DNA of 64,000 bases from Chitinophaga skermanii (GTDB taxonomy: Bacteria > Bacteroidota > Bacteroidia > Chitinophagales > Chitinophagaceae), in contig NZ_QLLL01000007.1 of the NCBI RefSeq assembly GCF_003259335.1, positions 124,001 to 188,000 of the forward strand, read 5' to 3'. A model generated the notes under the pieces. It ran no database searches, was not told the origin of the DNA, and was given only the letters and a program-made list of their open reading frames with translations. Positions within the stretch are counted from its first letter, which is position 1; each line of letters begins with the position of its first letter. Positions 57,846-64,000 of this stretch are shown in pieces. The translations under genes and the position numbers were made by a program.

Positions 57846-58553
57846 ATGAAAAAATTGATTTTTACGCTCTGTCTTTTAGGCGTTACATATGGATTATTCG
57901 CACAGGAAAATACGGGAGCTGCGGGCGCTATTATGACAAAAGCTACCCAGTCGAAAGGTATTTCTCGTGACTTCTTAATGATCCAGTTATCGTACGATGG
58001 ATGGGCTAGCACACCTACAGATGTGAATACCAAAGGCCTTTCGCGTGGATTCAATATGTATTTTATGTATGACTTCCCGATTAAGAAAACGAACTTATCG
58101 GTGGCAGCAGGTTTGGGCGTTGGTTCTAGCAACGTATTCTTAAGAAACCAAAAGATCGACATGCAAAACACCTCTAGTACGGTGAAATTCGTGGCAACGG
58201 ATGAATATAAGAAGTACAAAGTGTCTACAACTTATCTTGATATTCCTTTAGAATTGAGATATTACAGCGATAAAGAAAACGCTAATAAGGGTTTCAAAGC
58301 TGCATTGGGTGTGAAAGTGGGTACATTATTGAACGCACATACAAAAGGTAAAAACTCTTTGGGTGGCGATCGTAACATAATCAAAGAACAAAACAAACGT
58401 TACTTTAACTCTTGGCGTTATGCAGGTACTGCACGTATTGGTTATGGCCCGGTAGGTTTGTTCGGTACTTACAGCTTCAGCAAATTGTTTAAAGATAACA
58501 GCGGTTTAGATATTACACCATACTCTGTGGGTATCTATTTAAGCGGTCTATAA
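57846..58553 (+). CDS. PorT-like outer-membrane beta-barrel protein
   Basis: 235 residues. The signal peptide (MKKLIFTLCLLGVTYGLFAQ) is followed by a small barrel with FLMIQLSYDGWAS, GFNMYFMYDFPI, LSVAAGLGVGSSNVFL, STTYLDIPLELRYYSD and a final SVGIYLSGL. The layout fits porin/PorT-type outer-membrane proteins of Bacteroidota. PorT itself helps the type IX secretion system, but many paralogues do not, so the role is open. A terminator follows at 58577. Confidence 0.78.
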   Translation: MKKLIFTLCLLGVTYGLFAQENTGAAGAIMTKATQSKGISRDFLMIQLSYDGWASTPTDVNTKGLSRGFNMYFMYDFPIKKTNLSVAAGLGVGSSNVFLRNQKIDMQNTSSTVKFVATDEYKKYKVSTTYLDIPLELRYYSDKENANKGFKAALGVKVGTLLNAHTKGKNSLGGDRNIIKEQNKRYFNSWRYAGTARIGYGPVGLFGTYSFSKLFKDNSGLDITPYSVGIYLSGL

Positions 58554-58576
58554 TATTGCTTTTATCAGCACATAAA

Positions 58577-58609
58577 AGAGGTTTCTACTCGGTAGGGACC
58601 TCTTTTTTT
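58577..58609 (+). terminator. Intrinsic terminator
   Basis: AGAGGTTTCTAC pairs with GTAGGGACCTCT (two G-T pairs) around TCG, followed by T7 to 58609. Confidence 0.85.
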
Positions 58610-58716
58610 ATATACCCAATGTTCTACCCAATCCTTTGTAACGTTATGACTAATAATGGTTTACAAAGGTGTAGCCTGGCACTAAAACAACTAACACGTT
58701 GTATAATAATGTATTA

Positions 58717-58854
58717 TATAGGGTGGGGATAGGCTAAAGATAGGGTCGAGATAGGCTTTAGATAGGGTAAGGATAGGGTGGAGATAGGCAAAGGATAGGC
58801 AAAAGATAGGCAAAAGATAGGCTTTAGATAGGCTTAGGGTTATAAAGAGATAGG
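58717..58854. repeat. 11-bp periodic array, core GATAGG
   Basis: GATAGG occurs exactly at 58728, 58739, 58750, 58761, 58772, 58783, 58794, 58805, 58816, 58827 and 58849. TATAGG is at 58717 and a decayed slot (GGTTAT) at 58838. Every start falls on one 11-base register over 138 bases with no slip. The base before the core is A or G, giving a 7-base unit RGATAGG, and the 4-base spacer varies (CTAA, GTCG, CTTT, GTGG, CAAA). It lies between the convergent PorT-like and PaaG-like genes. Confidence 0.92.
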
Positions 58855-58979
58855 CTAATAAGTCTAAAATGGCCTGTTTGGGATATAATTTGGATGCCTT
58901 TTTTGAATATTGAGGTTTAGGAGAAGCTGTTGGGGCCAATTGGGAGTTGCAAGCTATTCATCTTACTAGTATAATATAT

Positions 58980-59016
58980 AAAACGGCTGCTTCGAAATGT
59001 ACGAAGCAGCCGTTTT
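58980..59016. terminator. Bidirectional intrinsic terminator
   Basis: AAAACGGCTGCTTCG and its perfect 15-base complement surround a 7-base loop. It lies 19 bases beyond the stop of the PaaG-like gene (minus strand) and faces the repeat array. Confidence 0.85.
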
Positions 59017-59034
59017 ATAATGTAATGCGTCCAT

Positions 59035-59814
59035 TTATTCGCCTTTAAAAGCGGGCGCTCTTTTTTCAATAAAAGCTTGGATGCCTTCTGCATTATCGCT
59101 CGTATTACCGGCAATTTCTTGGCAGTAGGCTTCGTAGTCGAGTACGGTATCCAAATCTTCTGTCATCCCTTTCGTAAGCATTTTCTTCATAAGGCCGATG
59201 GCTTTTGTTGGCGCATTGGCATAGAAGGTAGCTTCGGCGGCAACAGCGGCATCTAGTTCTTCGGCGGTAACTACTTTGTTAATCAATCCCATGTTGCGTG
59301 CTTCTGTAGCCGATAGCTTGGTAGCTTTAGTGGCCAATTCGAAAGCGCGGTGATACCCCACGGTTCTTGGTAAAAAGTAAGACGAGCCGGAATCTAGTAC
59401 CAGCGCGATGTTAATAAAGATCTCGATCATGCTGGCCACTTCCGAGGCAATGATGACATCGCAAGCTAAAGCGAGCGAGCAACCGGCACCGGCCGCTACA
59501 CCATTGAGTTTGCAAATAACAGGTTTTGGCATGTTACGGATAGCGCGAATAATGGGGTTATATCGCTTGTGCAACGATTCTCCCAAATTGCGTTTCCCCG
59601 AATCCGACGCGGCTTTCAAATCTTGCCCGCTACAGAACGCCTTCCCGGCACCTGTTAAAACAACTGCGCGTACTTCCTTGTTCTTCTCCACTTGTTTCAA
59701 CGCGTCTTGTAAGTCGTAACTTAGCGCGTCGTTAAATGCATTATATACATTTGGCCTGTTCAACGTTATTGTTGCCACGCCTTGTTGAATATCGAGGATT
59801 AAGGTTTCGTACAT
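59035..59814 (-). CDS. Enoyl-CoA hydratase/isomerase family protein (PaaG-like)
   Basis: 259 residues from the ATG at 59814; the longer frame from 59868 overlaps the peptidase gene. Crotonase-fold motifs: ATITLNRPNVYNAF, VVLTGAGKAFCSGQDL (about 51-66, oxyanion hole and Asp), CKLNGVAAGAGCSLALACDVIIA and LVLDSGSSYFLPRTVG. The LDSGSSYFLPR segment and Asp instead of a second Glu agree with PaaG (epoxyphenylacetyl-CoA isomerase), but no other paa genes are near, so the substrate is uncertain. The start is 32 bases after the peptidase stop on the same strand. Confidence 0.82.
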   Translation of the reverse strand: MYETLILDIQQGVATITLNRPNVYNAFNDALSYDLQDALKQVEKNKEVRAVVLTGAGKAFCSGQDLKAASDSGKRNLGESLHKRYNPIIRAIRNMPKPVICKLNGVAAGAGCSLALACDVIIASEVASMIEIFINIALVLDSGSSYFLPRTVGYHRAFELATKATKLSATEARNMGLINKVVTAEELDAAVAAEATFYANAPTKAIGLMKKMLTKGMTEDLDTVLDYEAYCQEIAGNTSDNAEGIQAFIEKRAPAFKGE

Positions 59815-59846
59815 AAATGGATTGTTTCGTGTATGTTTTGGTGTAA

Positions 59847-61856
59847 TTATAAAGTTTCTTGCAACCATTTAAAGAACTCGCGTTGCCAGATGATGGCATT
59901 TTGCGGACCTAATACCCAGTGGTTTTCTTCAGGGAAATAAAGCAACTTGCTTTTGATACCCTTTAATTGTGCCACTTGGAAGGCTTGTAACCCTTGTTCG
60001 ATACCTACCCTAAAGTCGATACCACCTTGTACGATCATAATAGGTGTGTTCCATTTATCAACAAACTGGCTAGGATTGAATTTTTCGTAGATATGCGCAT
60101 TCGCACGATCCCAATAGTTCCCAATGTCCCAGTTAGCGAACCATAGTTCTTCTGTTGTACCATACCAGCTACGGATATCGAATAAACCATCATGCGCGAT
60201 GAAAGATTTGAAGCGGTTTTCGTGTACACCTGCCAGCATAAACACTGAATAACCGCCATAGCTAGCACCTACTGCTGCTCTACGGTCTTTATCTACATAC
60301 GATTCTTTACTTACATCGTCGATCGCGCTTAAGTAATCGCGGATGGGTTGGCCACCCCAGTCTTTCGAGATTTGTTCATTCCATTCAACACCATGCCCAG
60401 GCATACCTCTACGGTTAGGCGCTACTACGATGTAACCTTGTGCAGCCATTAACTGGAAGTTCCAGCGGTAAGAATAGAACTGGGAAAGAGCCGATTGTGG
60501 GCCACCTTGACAGTATAATAAAGTTGGATATTTTTTAGCCGGGTCGAAGTTCGGCGGGAAGATTACCCACACGAGCATGTCTTTGCCGTCGGTTGTTTTT
60601 ACCCAACGTTCTTCTACTTTTGATTGACCGATTTTGCTGTATGTATCGTTATTAACCGTTGTTAATTGCGTTAAAGCGCCTGTTTTAAGCGATAAATTGA
60701 ACAATTCAGCGGCATGGTTCATATCGGTTTTACTTACGATAAGGGCGTCTTTAGTTTCGCCTATAATATCGTTGATATCGAATTGACCTTTCGTGATTTG
60801 TTTGATTGCAGCTTTAGGCTGTAGGGCGATTTCGTGTAATTGGGAGGTACCTTTTACAACAGCGAGGAATTGGATTTTCTTTTCATCGTTAGAAAAGCGT
60901 ACACTGCTAACGGTGCCATCCCAGTCTTTCGTAAGGTTTGTGCGCGTGTTGGATTTGAAATCGTATAACACTACGTCTTGTTTGTCGGCTTCGAAACCGT
61001 CGCGTGCCATGCTAAGCCATACGAGCTTGCTACCATCTTTATTAAAAGCGGGTTGTACATCGTAGCCCATCATGCCTTCGCTGAGGTTGGTGGTTTGCTT
61101 GGTTGCAATATCGTAAGCGTAAATATCGGTATTGGTACTTACTGCATATTCTTTCCCGTGTTTCTTTTTGCACACGTAGATCACCTTTTTGCTATCTGGG
61201 CTGAAGATAAAGTCTTCTGCGCCGCCGCTAGGCATTTGTGGGCAGTCGTATGGTTTCCCTTCTAATAAGTCGATGGCCTCCCCTACTTGGCCGTTGTTGT
61301 ACGGTGCAACGAAGATGTGGGAATAGTAGCCGTCTTCCCAAGTATCCCAGTGGCGGTAGTTGAGGTTGGTATAGATTTGTACGTTCGACTTCGGCATATC
61401 TTCGTAGAAGTCGGCCCCGCTCACCTTTTCGATTTTCACATCTTTAGAAAAGAGGATGTATTTACCATCGGCAGAAACGCGGATATTGCTTACTGACTGT
61501 GGAAAATTGGTTTTTTGTACGGCGTTGCTGCCGTCGGCATCCATTTCCCAGTATTGACCTTTGTAATTATAGCCTAAGCGGCCATTCGCCAAGGTTTGTA
61601 CATTGCCTTCGTTCCCTTTGCTGCTGGTTAATTGGCGGGGAGTGCCGCCGGTAACGGGCATAACAAAAAGGTTTCTTTCACCCCTGTTTTCTGCAATATT
61701 GTAATTGGAAACCCCGTAAATCACGGATTTCCCGTCGGCCGTAAGCGTTTCGCCACTCACCCTTCCCAGTTGCCAGAGCATTTCCGGCGTCATCTTTTGT
61801 TGTGCCATACTTTGTTGCATAAATAGAATTCCTGCTAATAAAAATGTACTACGCAT
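59847..61856 (-). CDS. S9-family (prolyl oligopeptidase type) peptidase
   Basis: 669 residues. The signal peptide ends at SMAQQ. The N-terminal half is a beta-propeller with TolB-like repeats (SADGKYILFSKD, SPDSKKVIYVC, NKDGSKLVWLS, SNDEKKIQFLA). The C-terminal alpha/beta hydrolase has catalytic Ser (about 530) in GASYGGYSVF, Asp in QGGIDFRVGI and His in PEENHWVLGPQN. It cleaves short peptides in the periplasm, as dipeptidyl-peptidase 5 and acylaminoacyl-peptidases do. It probably forms an operon with the PaaG-like gene. Confidence 0.93.
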   Translation of the reverse strand: MRSTFLLAGILFMQQSMAQQKMTPEMLWQLGRVSGETLTADGKSVIYGVSNYNIAENRGERNLFVMPVTGGTPRQLTSSKGNEGNVQTLANGRLGYNYKGQYWEMDADGSNAVQKTNFPQSVSNIRVSADGKYILFSKDVKIEKVSGADFYEDMPKSNVQIYTNLNYRHWDTWEDGYYSHIFVAPYNNGQVGEAIDLLEGKPYDCPQMPSGGAEDFIFSPDSKKVIYVCKKKHGKEYAVSTNTDIYAYDIATKQTTNLSEGMMGYDVQPAFNKDGSKLVWLSMARDGFEADKQDVVLYDFKSNTRTNLTKDWDGTVSSVRFSNDEKKIQFLAVVKGTSQLHEIALQPKAAIKQITKGQFDINDIIGETKDALIVSKTDMNHAAELFNLSLKTGALTQLTTVNNDTYSKIGQSKVEERWVKTTDGKDMLVWVIFPPNFDPAKKYPTLLYCQGGPQSALSQFYSYRWNFQLMAAQGYIVVAPNRRGMPGHGVEWNEQISKDWGGQPIRDYLSAIDDVSKESYVDKDRRAAVGASYGGYSVFMLAGVHENRFKSFIAHDGLFDIRSWYGTTEELWFANWDIGNYWDRANAHIYEKFNPSQFVDKWNTPIMIVQGGIDFRVGIEQGLQAFQVAQLKGIKSKLLYFPEENHWVLGPQNAIIWQREFFKWLQETL

Positions 61857-61982
61857 TGGTGTAGATTTTGTTAAGATGTATAAATGTAGGAAAAGCTGGT
61901 TGATTGATGAAACCGGCTTGGGTCGACGGGCCGTTTTGGGGTCGATTTTAATTAGTAACTTCGTGAAAATTTTTGAAATACA

Positions 61983-63173
61983 TTGTTAGATAAAAAGCAA
62001 GTCGTAAACAAAGAAGAGCGCTGTGTGCTGGTAGGTTTGATTCATAAGGAACAGACAGAGCCACAAGTGCAAGAGTATCTCGACGAGTTGGCATTCCTAG
62101 CGGAAACGGCCGGTGCGGTTTCCGTGAAACGCTTCACCCAAAAACTCGCACATCCCGACAGGGCTACCTTTGTAGGTAAAGGTAAGTTGGAGGAAATCCA
62201 GCAGTATGTATCGGGTAAGGATGTTAGTTTAGTCATTTTTGATGATGAATTAACCGGTTCCCAGATCAACAATATCCAGAAGGTATTAAAGATTAAAGTA
62301 ATCGATCGAAGCGATTTGATCCTAGATATATTTGCCCGCCGTGCCCGTACCGCGCAAGCGAGAGTGCAGGTGGAGCTGGCACAATACCAGTACATCCTTC
62401 CTCGGTTAAGGGGTATGTGGAGCCACTTGGAACGCCAAGGTGGTGGTATTGGTTCGAGAGGTCCCGGTGAAACGGAGATCGAAACGGATCGTCGTATCGT
62501 AAAGGACAAAATCTCCCTGTTGCGCAAGCGTTTGGCCGAGATCGACAAACAATCTTTCACCCAGCGTAAGGAGCGTGGCGAGTATATCCGCGTGGCTTTG
62601 GTGGGGTATACCAACGTGGGTAAGTCGACCATCATGAACTTACTTAGCAAGAGCGAGGTATTTGCCGAGAATAAGCTCTTTGCTACATTGGATACAACAA
62701 CCCGGAAGGTAGTATTTGAGCAAACCCCGTTTTTGCTGAGTGATACAGTAGGGTTTATCCGTAAACTTCCGCATCACTTGGTAGAGAGTTTTAAATCTAC
62801 CTTGGATGAAGTGCGCGAGTGTGATATTTTAATGCACGTGGTAGATATTTCTCACCAGAAATATGAAGACCAGATCGATGTGGTCAATAAAACCCTGGCG
62901 GAATTAAAATCGCTGGAGAAGCCAACGATATTAATCTTTAATAAAATGGACTTGTACGAAAAGCAAACATTCGACGAATGGTTATCGCCGGAAGTAAAGC
63001 AAGACATTTTAACGGATTTAAAAGAAAGTTGGCAGCATAAGACACATGGTAACTGCGTGTTTGTATCCGCTACAGAGCGCATGAACATTGATGAGTTGCG
63101 TAAAACGATACTAGATAAAGTGATGCAACTTTACCGCGAACGTTATCCTTACAAAACGGAATATTTCTTCTAA
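61983..63173 (+). CDS. hflX: Ribosome-associated GTPase HflX
   Basis: 396 residues starting with TTG at 61983. An in-frame stop at 61974 leaves no upstream ATG, and the homologous start (LLDKKQVVNKEERCVLVGLI) needs it. The N-terminal HflX domain has the Gly-rich signature GGGIGSRGPGETEIETDRR (about 157-175). The GTPase domain has GYTNVGKST (about 212-220), DTVGFIRKLPHHLVESF and NKMD. HflX splits stalled ribosomes after heat or other stress. TAACTTCG at 61955, one mismatch from the -7 box, may be the promoter. The Rieske gene follows 6 bases later. Confidence 0.95.
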   Translation: MLDKKQVVNKEERCVLVGLIHKEQTEPQVQEYLDELAFLAETAGAVSVKRFTQKLAHPDRATFVGKGKLEEIQQYVSGKDVSLVIFDDELTGSQINNIQKVLKIKVIDRSDLILDIFARRARTAQARVQVELAQYQYILPRLRGMWSHLERQGGGIGSRGPGETEIETDRRIVKDKISLLRKRLAEIDKQSFTQRKERGEYIRVALVGYTNVGKSTIMNLLSKSEVFAENKLFATLDTTTRKVVFEQTPFLLSDTVGFIRKLPHHLVESFKSTLDEVRECDILMHVVDISHQKYEDQIDVVNKTLAELKSLEKPTILIFNKMDLYEKQTFDEWLSPEVKQDILTDLKESWQHKTHGNCVFVSATERMNIDELRKTILDKVMQLYRERYPYKTEYFF

Positions 63174-63179
63174 AACAAG

Positions 63180-63515
63180 ATGGGCAAAGAGTACAATTGG
63201 CATGCATTGCCGGCTTTAGTGTTAGCAGAAAAAGAGATATTGGTAGAAGACGTGGCAGGAAAAAAGATCTGTATAACCCGCTACAATGGCCAATTGTACG
63301 CATTTGCATATAAGTGTCCGCATGCAGGTGCCCCGATGAATGAAGGGTATGTAGATGCGCAGGGACAAGTAATTTGTCCTTTACATAAATACAAGTTCAA
63401 CATCCGCAATGGTTATAATTCGAGTGGCGAAGGGTATTGTTTAAAGACGTACCCGGTAGAAGAAAGAGAAGGAATATTACATGTAGGATTTGATAAAAGT
63501 TGGATGAGTTTGTAA
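63180..63515 (+). CDS. Small Rieske [2Fe-2S] protein
   Basis: 111 residues. The cluster motifs are C-P-H-A-G (about 47-51) and C-P-L-H-K-Y (about 67-72), giving two Cys and two His ligands. There is no membrane helix and no oxygenase domain, so it is a soluble ferredoxin-like subunit, as in NirD or dioxygenase ferredoxins. The partner is unknown. It is co-transcribed with hflX, a pairing with no obvious biochemical link. Confidence 0.9.
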   Translation: MGKEYNWHALPALVLAEKEILVEDVAGKKICITRYNGQLYAFAYKCPHAGAPMNEGYVDAQGQVICPLHKYKFNIRNGYNSSGEGYCLKTYPVEEREGILHVGFDKSWMSL

Positions 63516-63549
63516 AGAGAAAAACGATTTTGTATTCGTTCTTCAAAAA

Positions 63550-63635
63550 ATTTTAAAATTTTTTTCACCGGCTGTAATGCTTGCTGTCATTGGGTTTGAG
63601 ACGAATTGATAAAATGAATTTTAAAATTTTTTTCA
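63550..63635. repeat. Direct repeat of an AT-rich 18-mer
   Basis: ATTTTAAAATTTTTTTCA occurs at 63550-63567 and again at 63618-63635, 68 bases apart, in the gene-free stretch between the Rieske gene and tRNA-Asn. The first copy may help end the hflX operon. The second is just upstream of the tRNA promoter. Confidence 0.6.
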
Positions 63636-63653
63636 AAAAAGTTGAACAAAGAT

Positions 63654-63683
63654 TTTGCAGGAATAAAAATTTATCTATTTTTG
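63654..63683 (+). promoter_or_regulatory. Promoter of tRNA-Asn
   Basis: TTTG at 63654-63657 and TATTTTTG at 63676-63683, 18 bases apart, both match the Bacteroidota consensus exactly. Transcription would start near 63690, 36 bases before the tRNA. Confidence 0.7.
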
Positions 63684-63725
63684 CAATCCCAATCGCACAG
63701 AACGGGACACAAAAAAAGAAAATAT

Positions 63726-63799
63726 TCCTCCTTAGCTCAGTTGGTTAGAGCATCTGACTGTTAATCAGAGGGTCGTTGGTTCAAGTCCAACAGGGGGAG
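63726..63799 (+). tRNA. tRNA-Asn (GTT)
   Basis: A 74-base cloverleaf: acceptor TCCTCCT with AGGGGGA and discriminator G, D arm GCTC/GAGC, anticodon stem TCTGA/TCAGA with loop CTGTTAA, T stem GTTGG/CCAAC with standard loop TTCAAGT. CCA is not fully encoded (GCA follows). Confidence 0.96.
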
Positions 63800-63809
63800 C
63801 AAAAAAAGA

Positions 63810-63837
63810 AAAAAGGATCACATTATGTGATCCTTTT
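63810..63837 (+). terminator. Intrinsic terminator of tRNA-Asn
   Basis: AAAAAGGATCACA and TGTGATCCTTTTT pair around TTA, with T-rich sequence after it. The flanking A-run makes it symmetrical. Confidence 0.8.
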
Positions 63838-63840
63838 TCT

Positions 63841-64000
63841 TTTATAACAATTTGTAAGCTGTTTGGTAGAATAGCATATCATTAAACTTCATCAGCCTTT
63901 CCTTTAAGTAACAAATTATCCCAGAACTTTCACTGTTTGAAAGCCCTGGGATTCCTTATTGATGTACTTTATTTACTTAAAGTTGACCGCCAACACCCTT
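63841..64000. other. Right-edge sequence without a supported gene
   Basis: 160 bases. An imperfect hairpin (ATCCCAG...CTGGGAT, 63918-63952) is the only clear structure and could be the terminator of a minus-strand gene beyond the edge. A short + frame begins at 63962 and a minus frame ends near 63976, but neither is long enough to judge. Confidence 0.3.

Noticed and set aside
58717..58854. CRISPR array
   Set aside because: Units are 11 bp with 4-base spacers, far too short for CRISPR, and no cas genes are in the window.

Overview
The window is chromosomal DNA from a Bacteroidota bacterium, most likely a member of the Chitinophagaceae or a close relative. The signs are: promoters of the TAnnTTTG type with no obvious Shine-Dalgarno sites; an 801-residue TonB-dependent receptor and several outer-membrane beta-barrels; DUF4834, PorT-like and DUF4199-like proteins; a very long IF2 with a Gly/Gln/Asn/Arg-rich segment; and a kdp operon whose KdpD is split. 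The family placement is inferred from gene content only. No phage, insertion sequence, rRNA operon or CRISPR array was found. The two tRNAs are a CAU tRNA (minus strand, 8489-8562) and tRNA-Asn (63726-63799).

Layout. 1-6960: start of a secreted protein, a two-domain glycosyltransferase, and a minus-strand block of response regulator, sensor kinase, PAP2 phosphatase and TonB receptor. 7313-8429: an AT-rich antitoxin/nucleotidyltransferase pair that looks acquired. 8489-11164: CAU tRNA, HAD hydrolase, and small membrane proteins (DUF4834, TM2, DUF2752, GlsB-type). 11404-16808: rimP-nusA-infB behind a terminator-like leader hairpin. 16943-20977: SurA-type chaperone, PurF-type amidotransferase, SixA-type phosphatase. 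21236-26459: aspartase, periplasmic asparaginase, C4-dicarboxylate transporter and porin, which together form an asparagine/aspartate-to-fumarate route. 26493-36223: VOC protein, small membrane protein and a dense set of signalling genes, interleaved with small stress-type proteins (CsbD, DUF2383, Lmo0937-like). 36565-43634: a stress and DNA-repair island (DUF892, SDR, Ku, LigD, YtxH-like, DUF4199). 43665-57600: sigma-54 activator, kdpFABC with a dedicated porin, split KdpD sensor and kinase, and a 982-residue hybrid kinase. 57846-63515: PorT-like barrel, PaaG/enoyl-CoA hydratase, S9 peptidase, HflX and a Rieske protein.

Three patterns are not explained by the genes. (1) Four intergenic arrays (9390-9515, 9624-9674, 45039-45197, 58717-58854) have unrelated core words (CCTTTGA, CCCAATG, ACCGAT, GATAGG) but the same architecture: about 7 conserved bases plus 4 variable bases, repeating every 11 bp, almost without slippage. 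The period is conserved while the word is not, and two of the three regions carrying arrays lie between convergent genes. (2) The 13-mer ATTGTTATATCAA occurs exactly three times, always shortly upstream of a stress or repair gene (Lmo0937-like protein, SDR, Ku), with a diverged copy before the DUF4199 gene. This suggests an undescribed stress promoter or operator. (3) Hairpins with T-rich tails sit 8-10 bases before start codons, notably a 10-bp terminator-like stem in the rimP-nusA-infB leader. There it could let NusA control its own operon.

All calls rest on reading the sequence. No database search, folding program or alignment was run.
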